This document shows, piece after piece, positions 9,659-19,114 of a stretch of DNA of 64,000 nt. Under the pieces are notes generated by a model. That model was not told the origin of the DNA. It did no database searches and was given only the letters and a program-made list of their open reading frames with translations. Both the position numbers and the translations under genes were made by a program. The stretch comes from Streptomyces sp. S3(2020) (lineage in GTDB: Bacteria; Actinomycetota; Actinomycetes; Streptomycetales; Streptomycetaceae), in assembly GCF_013044505.1 (NCBI RefSeq), contig NZ_JABERD010000014.1, positions 26,544-90,543 of the forward strand, written 5' to 3'. The stretch's first letter is position 1; the number at the start of each line of letters is the position of its first letter.

Positions 9659-10096
9659 TCAGGCGGACGCGGGGCGAGCAGCGATCAGGTGTTCGCAGAT
9701 GGCTCGGCGTTCCGGGTGGCGGGCAGCGATCTCGGTGAGTACGGCGTTCATTTCCACGGCTGTCGGCAGGGGGAATATCCCCTGGTGGAGGGCCATGTGC
9801 AGACGGACCGTATCGTCCGCCCGCCGCAACCAGTCGTCGAGAGTGTGCTGCATCGAGGCACCGTTGTCCGTGCCGGACCACTGGGCGACGTGCAGGAACG
9901 TGGTCGCCTGCCGCACCGTGACACGCCCTGAGTCCACGGCCTGAGCCACGATCTCGGCGATGTCGTCCGCACCGTAGGCGTCGATGAGACCGTCCACAGC
10001 GTCGAAGAGTTCGTCCGGTAGTTCAGCGGACTCGTCCTCCGGGACCCGCACAGCGCACAGCCTGTCCAGCGCCGCCTCCCATGTCCGCATTGCCAC
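9659..10096 (-). CDS. Unrecognised 145-aa protein
   Basis: I do not recognise this family. The sequence is acidic to neutral, looks all-helical and soluble (ELPDELFDAVDGLIDAYG, LDDWLRRADDTVRLHMALH) and has no signal peptide or membrane segment. The third-position GC bias supports coding. The start may be GTG 10096 or ATG 10090; neither has a strong ribosome site. It stands alone between ridA (convergent) and the GH106 gene (divergent). Confidence 0.65.
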   Translation of the reverse strand: MAMRTWEAALDRLCAVRVPEDESAELPDELFDAVDGLIDAYGADDIAEIVAQAVDSGRVTVRQATTFLHVAQWSGTDNGASMQHTLDDWLRRADDTVRLHMALHQGIFPLPTAVEMNAVLTEIAARHPERRAICEHLIAARPASA

Positions 10097-10212
10097 CGTC
10101 CCGCCTGCGTGCCGACCTTCGACGGACAGTAGCGGACGGCAGCGGACAGGCCGTGGGCTGCGTACCCGGGGCAGTTCGCGTCGTCGCAGCGAAGGGATTT
10201 GGTGCGCCGATC

Positions 10213-10273
10213 TTGACCCGCCGAGGAATCCCGGCTTAACGTTCCCGCGTTTGCAGCGAGTTGAAACGTTTCA
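10213..10273 (+). promoter_or_regulatory. Promoter and palindromic operator of the GH106 gene
   Basis: TTGACC (10213-10218) and TAACGT (10237-10242), spaced by 18 bp, form a plausible sigma-70-type promoter. Just downstream is a perfect 12-bp palindrome TGAAACGTTTCA (10262-10273) with the central CG expected of a LacI-family operator. It lies between the likely start site and the ribosome site GGGGG, so a bound repressor would block transcription. The cognate regulator is not adjacent. Confidence 0.6.
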
Positions 10274-10290
10274 TTCCTTGGGGGCGAACC

Positions 10291-13200
10291 ATGCAGAAGC
10301 CCATCCCGCAGCGTGGCGGCATATCCCGGCGCGCCGTCCTCGCCGCCTCCCTCGCCACAAGCGCCGCCACGGCGCTCGCGGCGACGGGCGCGGGGAACGC
10401 CGTCGCCGTTCCTCTGACCGGTCATCAGCCCCTGCCCGGCGACTGGTTCGCCACTCCCCCGCGCTCGGTGCGCCCCAAGTTCCGCTGGTGGTGGCCGGAC
10501 GGACTCGTCGACCCGGCGGAGATCGCCCGCGAGATCGACCAGATCGCCGACGCCGGTTTCGGCGGCGCCGAGATCTCCGCCGTCCATCACAGCGTCAAGG
10601 ACAAGTCCGTCCTCGACACCGCCCACCACGGCTGGGGCAGCACTCCCTGGCGCGAGGGCGTCGAGGCAGCCCTGCGCCAGGCCGCCCGTCGTGGCCTGAC
10701 CGTCGACCTCACCCTCGGTCCCAGCTGGCCCGTCGCCGTCCCCGGCGTCACCCCCGACGACGAGGCCGCCGCCCAGGAACTCGCCTACGGGCGCCTCACC
10801 GTGACCGGCGGCACCACCTACCAGGGCCCGGTGCCCGAGCCCGTGCGCGCGGCCGCCGGCGAGGTCACCCGGCGCAGCCTGCTCGCCGTCCAGGCGGCCC
10901 GCGTCGAGCCCGCCAACGCCACCCGCAAGGAGACCGGTCTCGACCTCGCCAGCGTCCAGGACCTCACCGCCGGCGTCGAGGGCGGCACCCTGACCTGGAC
11001 CGCTCCCACTGAGGGCGACTGGGTGCTGATCTCCTACTGGCAGCGCGGCACCGCCCAGCAACCCGAGTCGGGCCCGCACTCCGCCCCGGCCGCCTACGTC
11101 GTCGACCACTTCAGCCCGGCCGGCACCGCCGCGGTCACCGGCTTCTGGGAACGCTCCGTCCTGACCGGCTCGGTGCGCAGACTCCTCAGGGCGGCGGGCG
11201 GCGCCTTCTTCGAGGACTCCATCGAGCTGGAGACCGACTCCCTCGTGTGGACCTCGGCACTGCCCGACGCCTTCGAGAAGCGCTGCGGCCGCTCGCTGCT
11301 GCCGTACCTGCCGGCACTCGTCCTGGACAAGAGCAACCAGGTCTTCGCCTTCGAGGCGCAGATCACCCGGCAGATCCGGCACGACTTCTGGGAGACCGTC
11401 TCCCACCTCTTCAACACGCACCACGTCACCGCCCTGCGGGACTGGGCCCACTCCCTGGGCATGGAACTGCGGGCGCAGCCCTACGGCTTGCAGACCGACG
11501 CGATCGCGTCCGCGGCGCTCCTCGACATCGCGGAGGGGGAGTCACTGGGTTTCAAGAACCTCGACGACTACCGCTGTCTGGCAGGCGGACGGGACATGGC
11601 CGGGCACACCGTGCTGTCCTGCGAGTCGGGCGCCTACAACGGCTCGGCGTACAGCACGACCTGGGACCGGTTCCTGCGCACCATGGGCGGTGCCTACGCC
11701 GCCGGAGTCAACCAGACGGTGGTGCACGGATTCTCGTACGCGACCGCCCCCGGCGTGAGCTGGCCCGGCTTCGCCGCCTTCAGCCCCTACAACGGCGCGC
11801 CCGGCTACGGCGAGTCGTGGGGGCCCAGACAGCCCACCTGGCGGCATGCCGAGGACATCGCCGGATATCTCGGGCGTGTGCACCAGGTTCTCCAGACGGG
11901 TACGGCGCGAGCCGACGTCGCCGTCTTCCGCCAGACCGGCTACACCGCGACCGGCATCGGCGCCTCCTGGTTCACCGCGACCGGCGTCCCGCTCGGCTGG
12001 ACCCACCAGTTCCTCAGCGGCCCCCTGCTCGACCTGCCCTCGGCCCGTGTGGCGGACGGCCGTCTGGCGCCCCAAGGCCCCGCCTACAAGGCCCTGTTCG
12101 TCGAGGGCGACTTCTTCTACGGGTCCACCCCGACCCTCGCCCTCGCCGATGCCCAAAAGCTCCTGGGCCTGGCACGGGCAGGCCTTCCCATGGTCCTGCT
12201 CGGCTCCTTCGACCAGGCCCTGACGCCCGGCGTTCCCGGTCAGGACGAGACGGAGCGGCTGCGCGAGGTCCTCACGAGCCTCCTCGCCCTCCCCCACGTC
12301 AAGTCCGTCACCGACAAGAGCGCCGTCGGTGACGCCCTCGCCGCCCTCGGCATCGCCCCCGACGCCCGCTACGCCGCCGCGTCCACCCTCCTCAACGCCC
12401 ACCGCGTCATCGGTGACACCGACCTGTACTACCTCTGCAACGGCAAGCACGCCGAGACGGTCAAGCCGCCGGTCGCGGCCATCGACCACGACGTCACCCT
12501 GCGCCGCACCCGGCACTCCACCACCGTCCCCTATCTGCTCGACCCATGGACGGGAGAGGTGACCCGGATCGGCGGCTACACCGAGGCCGACGACACCATC
12601 ACCCTCCGCGTCACCCTCGACCCCGGCCAGGCCACCGTCATCGCCCTCGGCCGGCCCGGCCTGTTCGGGGACCGCAACGGCAGCCGCAAGCACGCCGTGG
12701 AGACCAGCGCCGACCGTGTGCTCTTCACCGACCGCGGGCTGGCCATCCGTGCCACCGCCGGCGGCACGTACACCACCCTGCTCTCCCACGGCCGTACGGT
12801 CTCCACCACCCTGCCCGCGGTACCGGGTCCGATGACACTGGACCGTTGGCGGCTCGACGTCGAGGACTGGTACCCCGGCGCCGAGGCGACCGACACCGAC
12901 ATCATCCGGCGCGGTCTCACCCTGGACGCCCTGCTCCCCTGGTCGCAGATCCCCGAACTGGCCGACTCCGCGGGCATCGGCCGCTACCGCACCACCGTCA
13001 ACCTGCCCACCGACTGGACCTCGTCCCACGGCGCCCACCTCGAACTGGGCACCGTCAGCGACACCTTCCGGGTCTCGGTCAACGGCACACGGCTGGCCCC
13101 CGCCGACCGACTTCACCCCGTCGTCGACCTCGGCGGACACCTGCGCCCCGGCACCAACACGATCGAGGTCGAGGTGGCCACCCCCCTCATCAACCGCCTC

Positions 13201-13302
13201 CGCGTCAGCCGGCCCACCGTCTTCGGCACGGCCACCCGCCAGGCATACGGCCTCGCCGGTCCGGTACGCCTGGTGCCGTACGTTCAGGGTCAGGTGAGGT
13301 GA
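10291..13302 (+). CDS. Secreted GH106 alpha-L-rhamnosidase-type glycoside hydrolase (Tat signal)
   Basis: 1003-aa exported enzyme. The N-terminus holds a Tat-type signal (ISRRAVLAASLA, hydrophobic run, cleavage after about residue 40). The catalytic region begins with the GH106 signature KFRWWWPDGLVDPAEIAREI and GFGGAEIS. The C-terminus (about residues 885-1000) is a beta-sandwich carbohydrate-binding fold (FRVSVNGTRLAP, LRPGTNTIEVEV). GH106 enzymes release rhamnose from pectin rhamnogalacturonan or plant glycosides. The start is ATG 10291 after GGGGG rather than the upstream TTG 10261, which would overlap the operator. Substrate assignment rests on family only. Confidence 0.88.
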   Translation: MQKPIPQRGGISRRAVLAASLATSAATALAATGAGNAVAVPLTGHQPLPGDWFATPPRSVRPKFRWWWPDGLVDPAEIAREIDQIADAGFGGAEISAVHHSVKDKSVLDTAHHGWGSTPWREGVEAALRQAARRGLTVDLTLGPSWPVAVPGVTPDDEAAAQELAYGRLTVTGGTTYQGPVPEPVRAAAGEVTRRSLLAVQAARVEPANATRKETGLDLASVQDLTAGVEGGTLTWTAPTEGDWVLISYWQRGTAQQPESGPHSAPAAYVVDHFSPAGTAAVTGFWERSVLTGSVRRLLRAAGGAFFEDSIELETDSLVWTSALPDAFEKRCGRSLLPYLPALVLDKSNQVFAFEAQITRQIRHDFWETVSHLFNTHHVTALRDWAHSLGMELRAQPYGLQTDAIASAALLDIAEGESLGFKNLDDYRCLAGGRDMAGHTVLSCESGAYNGSAYSTTWDRFLRTMGGAYAAGVNQTVVHGFSYATAPGVSWPGFAAFSPYNGAPGYGESWGPRQPTWRHAEDIAGYLGRVHQVLQTGTARADVAVFRQTGYTATGIGASWFTATGVPLGWTHQFLSGPLLDLPSARVADGRLAPQGPAYKALFVEGDFFYGSTPTLALADAQKLLGLARAGLPMVLLGSFDQALTPGVPGQDETERLREVLTSLLALPHVKSVTDKSAVGDALAALGIAPDARYAAASTLLNAHRVIGDTDLYYLCNGKHAETVKPPVAAIDHDVTLRRTRHSTTVPYLLDPWTGEVTRIGGYTEADDTITLRVTLDPGQATVIALGRPGLFGDRNGSRKHAVETSADRVLFTDRGLAIRATAGGTYTTLLSHGRTVSTTLPAVPGPMTLDRWRLDVEDWYPGAEATDTDIIRRGLTLDALLPWSQIPELADSAGIGRYRTTVNLPTDWTSSHGAHLELGTVSDTFRVSVNGTRLAPADRLHPVVDLGGHLRPGTNTIEVEVATPLINRLRVSRPTVFGTATRQAYGLAGPVRLVPYVQGQVR

Positions 13303-13354
13303 CGGGCGACCACCCGTGCAGAGCACGCGGCACCGCGACGCGCATTGATCAGTT

Positions 13355-13366
13355 GCCCGAACGGGC
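13355..13366 (+). terminator. Short GC hairpin after the GH106 gene
   Basis: GCCCG-AA-CGGGC followed by TTGG, 53 bases after the GH106 stop and before the convergent membrane-protein gene. It is a small stem without a U-run, so it is only a possible terminator. Confidence 0.35.
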
Positions 13367-13404
13367 TTGGCCCGAGAGCGGCCCGTAGGGGGCTCGACGG
13401 GCGG

Positions 13405-14022
13405 TTAGGTCCGCAGCGACTCGCTCAGCATGGTGACGACGAATCCGGTGAGGGATACGACGAACATGACGGCAGCCCAGCGCAGCACACGGGTGGCGGC
13501 CCGCAGCCGTAGGTAGCGGTGACGGTGCTGTCGTATCCCGATCCACAACTCGATCTGCGCCGCCGCGAGGATCGCCTGGTACGACTGACTCTCGACGCTT
13601 GCCCTGAACGCGTCGTAGGTCTGCAACTCCCTTACAGTGTCGGTGGGGTTGAACACCAGGGCCGCAGGGAGATCCCGGGCGTCCGTGAAGGTGTCGCGGC
13701 TGGGCCTCGGCGTGACCAGGACGCCGGTCGCCAGAATCAACGACAGCACGACCAGCCCGATGCTGAGCAGCAGGCCCAGGCCGAAGACCAACGTGGTCGC
13801 GATGCCGAGCCCCGAGTCGGGGCCATCGATGAGGCGGGCCAGGACAACGGCGTTCCCGGCGGACAGGATGGCCCCCGCGCTGAGTACGACGGAGGCTCTG
13901 GAAGCCGTGGAGGCGCGAAGCCGGTCGTACCGGTCGAGATGCCACCTCAGCAGGGTCAGCCTGTCCCCGACATCCGGGACCCCGTCCTCCGAGCCGGGCC
14001 CGCGCCGGTTCGATCGCACCAC
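13405..14022 (-). CDS. Small membrane protein resembling Pycsar TM effectors (PycTM/DUF5706-like)
   Basis: 205 aa, GTG start at 14022 with AGGAGG 5 bases upstream. The layout is a short cytoplasmic N-terminus, a helix in the segment ASTASRASVVLSAGAILSAG, a second long hydrophobic segment (about residues 88-120), a Pro-Arg pair (VTPRPSRD), a soluble helical part (about 130-180) and a last C-terminal helix. This matches the arrangement of cyclic-pyrimidine-activated membrane effectors and related S-4TM conflict proteins, but sequence similarity is only suggestive. No cyclase gene is visible nearby. It is divergent from the large GHKL/PRTase protein and may be its membrane-acting partner. It could equally be an unrelated membrane protein. 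Confidence 0.6.
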   Translation of the reverse strand: MVRSNRRGPGSEDGVPDVGDRLTLLRWHLDRYDRLRASTASRASVVLSAGAILSAGNAVVLARLIDGPDSGLGIATTLVFGLGLLLSIGLVVLSLILATGVLVTPRPSRDTFTDARDLPAALVFNPTDTVRELQTYDAFRASVESQSYQAILAAAQIELWIGIRQHRHRYLRLRAATRVLRWAAVMFVVSLTGFVVTMLSESLRT

Positions 14023-14318
14023 GCATTCCTCCTGCCGGAAGAGCACATCAACGTTGTCCGCTACGGGCCCAGATGGCCGTCGTAGGCGCGGACTCGACTG
14101 CCGAGGCGCGCCATCACCAGCTCGCCCCCGTGGGGACCGCGGTCCCGCGGCCGGGTAGCCGGATGGTGACATCAACATCCCTTTGTCGCACCCGTGTTGC
14201 TGCGGCGCTCCGATGATGGCAGGCAGTCGAAGTATCCGGAAGAGAGGGATATTTCTATGGCTTATGCGGGCAGAACCATTCGCAGCACGACGCATCCGCA
14301 CAGGGAGGGCTCCTGATC
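14023..14318. promoter_or_regulatory. Divergent intergenic region with palindrome
   Basis: This 296-bp gap separates the PycTM-like gene from the GHKL/PRTase operon. It contains a perfect 14-bp palindrome GGGACCGCGGTCCC at 14133-14146, and an A/T-richer stretch around 14236-14262 that may hold the rightward promoter. The rightward gene has GGGAGG at 14303-14308. No further gene is supported here. Confidence 0.4.
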
Positions 14319-17300
14319 ATGGCAGGACTTCGCTTCCCACCCCGACTGACCCCGACCACCTGGGAGAACGTGTTATTGCCCCGGCGTGCCCCGCTCGCGG
14401 CGGACGGACGCTGGACCCGCCGGATCCAGGAGCAGGGGCTCCACCTGGACTTCTCGCGCGTCGAATTCGCGGACATGTCGGCCCTGGCACGGGCCCTGCT
14501 GTTGGTGGACGCGGCCGTACGGGACAGCGTGCCGGTGCGTGTCACCCTGCCCACGGCCGAACTGCCCGACGCACGCGAACCGGTGAACGCCGAGTCCAAG
14601 GAGCGGAGCCGAGCCGCCGCACAGCGACTGCTGACCCGGCGGGCCCGTGGACGCGGTGACGCACGGGCTTTCATGCGTCAAGTCGGCTTCTTTGACGCAT
14701 TGGTACCGGCCCGCTGGCCGGAGGGCGCGGTCAGACTGGACGACGCGGCTACCGTCGAACATCTCGCGCACGCCGAGGACGGGCCCGGCCCCAGGCCGGC
14801 CGCACCGGACGCATCCCCCTATGTGCGCCGCCGGATTCTTCCGTTCCACTGGCTGCCGCCTTTGGACGCGCAGGAGTTGAGAGCCTCCCAGGAGTTCCAG
14901 GGGATCGTGGCGCGGCTACGCGACCTCGGCCTGTCGCAGCCGGACGTGGACGCGCTCAGCCAGACCGTACTGGTGGAACTGCTGTCGAACGTGGCCGAGC
15001 ACGCCGGAGCGGGCGTCGTCGGCCGGGCTCCGCACTCCCTCGTGGGGGCGGTGCTCCTGGACTCGGTGACGTACGGGCGCCGGTACCCGGACATGCCACC
15101 CGCCTCCAGTGAACTGGCCGAGCTGGCCACGACCACCCGCAGCGAGGTGCTGCGGTTGCTGGTGGGCGACTCGGGCAGCGGCCTGGTGACAAGGCTGGAC
15201 CCGGTACAGGCGCGCCGCGGTGTTCCCTCCGGCGTACGGCCGGTGTCGGGTCAGCGGCTCACCGAAGCCGAGGACACGGTGTTCTACGCCTTCGGACACA
15301 GCTCCGGCTCATCGGACAGCTACGGCACACGCGGCGCGCACAACGGGCTGTGGCGGGTGAGGCACCTGGTCAAGAGCTACGGGGGCAGCGTCGTCGTCCG
15401 CACCGCCGACGCGCTGGCCGGGCTCGTCTACACGGAGTCGGACGGCCAGGTCGCCATCCCAGAGAGCGCGCTCAGCCGCGCCCCCGGCACGCTGCACGAG
15501 GTACAGGTGCTCACCGACCCGAAGTCGCACCGCAACCCGCTGTCCTGGGTCGACCGCCCGGAGGCGGCGACGGGACGGCAACTGCGTTGGGTGCGTTGTG
15601 TGTTTGATCCGGTGGGCGGACTCGGCGAAACGGGGCGGGCGACCCTCCTGGCGGCCGCGCGGGAAGCGGCGGGTGACCCGTCGGTGGGTGGCGTGGTGGT
15701 GTCGATGTCGCTCCGGGACACGGACCACCTCAGCCGGTCGGGCCTCCAGAACGCACTCACGTCCGCCCTCGGTGTCGCGGGTACGCTCGCCGACCTTACC
15801 GCTGTCGCGGTGCTCTTCCCGGACGCGGACCCCAAGGTCCTCGACCTCAGCGTGACCGGATTGCACGCCGAACACCACAGCGGACCGGCCGTGGTGTCCA
15901 GCCCCATCTTGGTGCACGGCTGCTACGGTTCACCGATCTGGTACGGCGGCTCCTCCCCTCTGCGTGCCGTCCTGCGTGAGCTCAGCCGGAACGGCGGCGT
16001 GCTGGCGGTGGAAGCGGCGATGCGGAGCTGGACGGCCGCCGACGGAGCACCGGGGGCGGAACTGTGGCAGACGCTGGACCGATGCCCCGGGCTCTTCGAC
16101 GTGTCGGACGGCCAGGTCTCTCTCGTGCTGTCCCCGCACGGTGTGCTGCGGACCCTCCAGGGAGAGACCCAACGCCAGCTGGCCGAGGTCGTGGAGGACG
16201 GGGGTGAGCGGGAGGGCGTAGCCAAGGGCCTGTTCCGAACACCTGGTCTGCGTATCACCCGGCGCTGGGTCGACTCGGCCATGATGCTGACAGCGACGAT
16301 AGGTACCGCCACAGCCGCATATGTGCTGGCCCGCAAGGTGGAGAAGGTACTGGCCGAGCGGGGCAAGGGCGAGCCACCTACGATGGTCGCCCACGTCTCG
16401 GCGGCGCCTCGGCCCCTGGCGGCCCGACTCAGTGAGAGTCTGGCGCTCGGCGGCCGACATCACGCCATGCCCGGCGAACTCGACCTGGAGGGCCTGAATC
16501 CGAGCGAGCGGGTCCAGGCAGGCGAACGCGTGGTACTCATCACGGATCTTCTCTCGACCGAGAACACCACCCGCAGGGCCGCGGCCGCCATCGTGGCGGC
16601 GGGAGCCGAACCTGCCGTCATAGCCTGCGTCGTGGACGCCCGGCCGGAGCGCCGCGACATCCAACTGCTCAATCGCAGTATTCCGGTGGTCTCCCTCACC
16701 GATGTCTCCATCGGCGTCTACCCCGCGGACGGCTGCACGCCGCCTGCGGGCGAGGCGGGCCCTGACGTCGTGGACATCGACCCGATCCTGCGCCATCCCG
16801 TGGTTCCCTCGCCGCCGGAACCCCCGCGCATCTCCGAGATCGACTTCCTGCGGCTGTGCACCGGGGCCCCTGACACGCTCTCCCTGGGGCATCTCGCCGG
16901 GCCGCGCTCGCACTCCAGCGCCATGCTGCACCTCGACCGCGCGCTGCGGCACCCGGAGACGGGTACGAGGATCACGGACATCCTCCTCGAAGTGCTGCGC
17001 GAGGCCGTGGCGACGGTGCAGGACGTGCCCGGACCGGCCGGTCGGCGGCCGCTGCAACTCTGGTACGCCGGGACTCCGGACGACCGGTACGACAGCCGGC
17101 TTCCGGTCGCCGTGCACCGACGGCTGCGCGAACTCGACCACGAAGTGGGGCCGTTGGTCGCGGTGCCACGTGGGGTGGCGCGGAACCAGTGGATCTTCCC
17201 AACCGCCGTGCGGCACGAATCGGAAGGCCACACCGTCGTCGTTCTGGACGGGCGGGCGACGACCGGGACGACCCTCCAGCAAATGATCCGGCTGGCGGCA

Positions 17301-19112
17301 GCGAGCGGTGCCGCAGCGGTCGTGGCCGTCGTCCTCCTGGACCGGCTCGAACATCAGGAGGCGGCTGCACTACGCATGCTCCAGGCAGTGGTTCCGACCG
17401 GCGGCGGTACCTCCGTTCCGGCCGTCGTACGCTTCGTCAGCGCCAGCAGCGTTCCAGGCGAGCCCGCGCATGACTGCGCAATCTGCGCCACCCGCATGCG
17501 CGTGCAGGACGACACGGCGGCTCCCGACCGGCTGCGTCGGCACGCGGCCCAACTGCGGGAACTCCTGCGCCCACGGCGTAGAGAGGAAGTCTTCAGCAGC
17601 GCCGCCGCGGACCTGTTCGCCGTGCCGATCAGCTCCGACGACGTCATCGACTACATCCGCTGGCGCGCACTACTGCGCCAGGCGCTGCGGGACACCGGCT
17701 CCCGGCAAGGTGTGGTGGACCGGCTACGCGCCCTCCTCGACGACACAGGGCGCGGCGAGGAGTTCAGCCGGGTCAACCTGCTGCGCCTGCTCGCCGCTGA
17801 GCAGCAGTGGCTCAAACTGCCCCCGCTGCGCTTCACGGTGGGACGCGAACTGCTCGCGCAGCTGTGCGTGGCCGGTCTCGGCAAGTCGGCCAACGTCTCG
17901 CCCTGGCTGCGGGTCCAGGCACTGATGGTGCTCGCGGCCACCACGCCCCAACAACTGACCGAGGTGCTGCCGCGGTTGCTGGCTCTGGCCCTGGACGAGC
18001 CGCTGCTCGTGGACCAGATGCTGCTGGAGTGCTACCGGATGCTGCGCCGTCCGCCGCACGACTCACCGATCGACCTCTCACGGCTGCGTGAGAGTCTGCT
18101 GCGCTGCCGCAAGGTGCTGGAGGAGCAGCGCACATCGGGCTCGCCCGGGCTCGCCGACGAACATCTGCACGTGGTCCAGCAGCTCATCACCATCGCTGAC
18201 CACAAAGCACGGCCCAAACCCGACGATCCGCAGAAGGCGTGGGAACAGCTGAGGGAGGACCTGGGACACGCGGTGATGCGGCACCGTCTGGATTCCGGCC
18301 TGCTGCGAGTGCGTGACTACGTCGAGGACCTGGAAGACGCCGCGCCCTCGCAGCGCGCCACCCAGGACGCCCGCTCCGACTGGGAGTCCTGCAAGCGGCA
18401 CCTGGCCGAACGGGCCCTGGTGTGCCTGCCGGTGCTCCGCCACATCCTGGCGGGGGAGTATGTGGACGATCAACTCGGCAGGCGCGAGCACGAACGGCTG
18501 ATGCGACTGCTGCCCAGCGGCATCACCGCGCTCAGCGAGGTAACCGAACGGCTGGACCGCCTGCTGCGCGGGCCGCGACGCGTGGACGACCTGGACTGGC
18601 AGCTCACGCGTAACGAGCTCCTCGACCGGCTCGACTGGTGGTATCGGATGTTCCTGGCCACCCACTTACCGGAGACGGGGAAACGGGCACTCGTCGTCGA
18701 CCTGGTCTCCTCGGCGCCAACCTTGCTGGAACCCGCGCTACGCACCCTTCAGAGCGCGCCGGTGACCGACGTCCATGTGGTGCTGCCGGCCTCGGCGGCG
18801 GAGACCGAGGTGTTCTGCCCCGGGCCGTTGCTGCACGACGCGATGGACCATGTGCTGGACAACACCCGGCGTCATCGGGTGTCCAGCGCCGAGTGCCGGC
18901 TCGACGTGACCTGGACGAACGAGGCCTCCGGTACGGCTCGGGTCTCGCTGCGTACCACCGGAACCCGGCCGAGTCCCGCACCGGGCCAAGGCCTGCGCAC
19001 ACTGGACGCCAAGCTGCGACCCTTCGGGGCCTCCCTCACGGGACAGGCGCTCGACGACGGGGACTGGACGTTCGAGACGCTCCTGGCACTGCGGTTGTGG
19101 GAGGGGGCCTGA
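14319..19112 (+). CDS. Giant GHKL-ATPase / tandem phosphoribosyltransferase-like signalling protein
   Basis: 1597-aa soluble protein. In order: a STAS-like segment (about residues 30-90); a GHKL ATPase domain (about 195-375) with N-box LVELLSNVAEHA, G1 box DSGSGL and a glycine-rich lid GTRGAHNGL; an uncharacterised region; a first PRTase-like domain with VVLITDLLSTENTT near 737-750; a second with VVVLDGRATTGTT near 973-985, whose PRPP loop looks intact; a CAIC motif near 1053; a long helical region (about 1080-1440); and a degenerate second GHKL domain (about 1495-1597, N-box-like LLHDAMDHVLDNTRRHR, no DxGxG). No dimerisation/phospho-His domain or membrane helix is seen, so it is not an ordinary histidine kinase. 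Start ATG 14319 has GGGAGG 10 bases upstream. It is followed after 2 bases by the REC-kinase gene. The function is unknown; a signalling or conflict role is inference. Confidence 0.85.
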   Translation: MAGLRFPPRLTPTTWENVLLPRRAPLAADGRWTRRIQEQGLHLDFSRVEFADMSALARALLLVDAAVRDSVPVRVTLPTAELPDAREPVNAESKERSRAAAQRLLTRRARGRGDARAFMRQVGFFDALVPARWPEGAVRLDDAATVEHLAHAEDGPGPRPAAPDASPYVRRRILPFHWLPPLDAQELRASQEFQGIVARLRDLGLSQPDVDALSQTVLVELLSNVAEHAGAGVVGRAPHSLVGAVLLDSVTYGRRYPDMPPASSELAELATTTRSEVLRLLVGDSGSGLVTRLDPVQARRGVPSGVRPVSGQRLTEAEDTVFYAFGHSSGSSDSYGTRGAHNGLWRVRHLVKSYGGSVVVRTADALAGLVYTESDGQVAIPESALSRAPGTLHEVQVLTDPKSHRNPLSWVDRPEAATGRQLRWVRCVFDPVGGLGETGRATLLAAAREAAGDPSVGGVVVSMSLRDTDHLSRSGLQNALTSALGVAGTLADLTAVAVLFPDADPKVLDLSVTGLHAEHHSGPAVVSSPILVHGCYGSPIWYGGSSPLRAVLRELSRNGGVLAVEAAMRSWTAADGAPGAELWQTLDRCPGLFDVSDGQVSLVLSPHGVLRTLQGETQRQLAEVVEDGGEREGVAKGLFRTPGLRITRRWVDSAMMLTATIGTATAAYVLARKVEKVLAERGKGEPPTMVAHVSAAPRPLAARLSESLALGGRHHAMPGELDLEGLNPSERVQAGERVVLITDLLSTENTTRRAAAAIVAAGAEPAVIACVVDARPERRDIQLLNRSIPVVSLTDVSIGVYPADGCTPPAGEAGPDVVDIDPILRHPVVPSPPEPPRISEIDFLRLCTGAPDTLSLGHLAGPRSHSSAMLHLDRALRHPETGTRITDILLEVLREAVATVQDVPGPAGRRPLQLWYAGTPDDRYDSRLPVAVHRRLRELDHEVGPLVAVPRGVARNQWIFPTAVRHESEGHTVVVLDGRATTGTTLQQMIRLAAASGAAAVVAVVLLDRLEHQEAAALRMLQAVVPTGGGTSVPAVVRFVSASSVPGEPAHDCAICATRMRVQDDTAAPDRLRRHAAQLRELLRPRRREEVFSSAAADLFAVPISSDDVIDYIRWRALLRQALRDTGSRQGVVDRLRALLDDTGRGEEFSRVNLLRLLAAEQQWLKLPPLRFTVGRELLAQLCVAGLGKSANVSPWLRVQALMVLAATTPQQLTEVLPRLLALALDEPLLVDQMLLECYRMLRRPPHDSPIDLSRLRESLLRCRKVLEEQRTSGSPGLADEHLHVVQQLITIADHKARPKPDDPQKAWEQLREDLGHAVMRHRLDSGLLRVRDYVEDLEDAAPSQRATQDARSDWESCKRHLAERALVCLPVLRHILAGEYVDDQLGRREHERLMRLLPSGITALSEVTERLDRLLRGPRRVDDLDWQLTRNELLDRLDWWYRMFLATHLPETGKRALVVDLVSSAPTLLEPALRTLQSAPVTDVHVVLPASAAETEVFCPGPLLHDAMDHVLDNTRRHRVSSAECRLDVTWTNEASGTARVSLRTTGTRPSPAPGQGLRTLDAKLRPFGASLTGQALDDGDWTFETLLALRLWEGA

Positions 19113-19114
19113 GC

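Noticed and set aside
9748..11451. Long antisense frame (567 aa) across the GH106 gene
   Set aside because: It is a by-product of high GC on the opposite strand; composition is low-complexity Gly/Arg/Val-rich and no domain is seen, while the plus-strand GH106 gene is clear.
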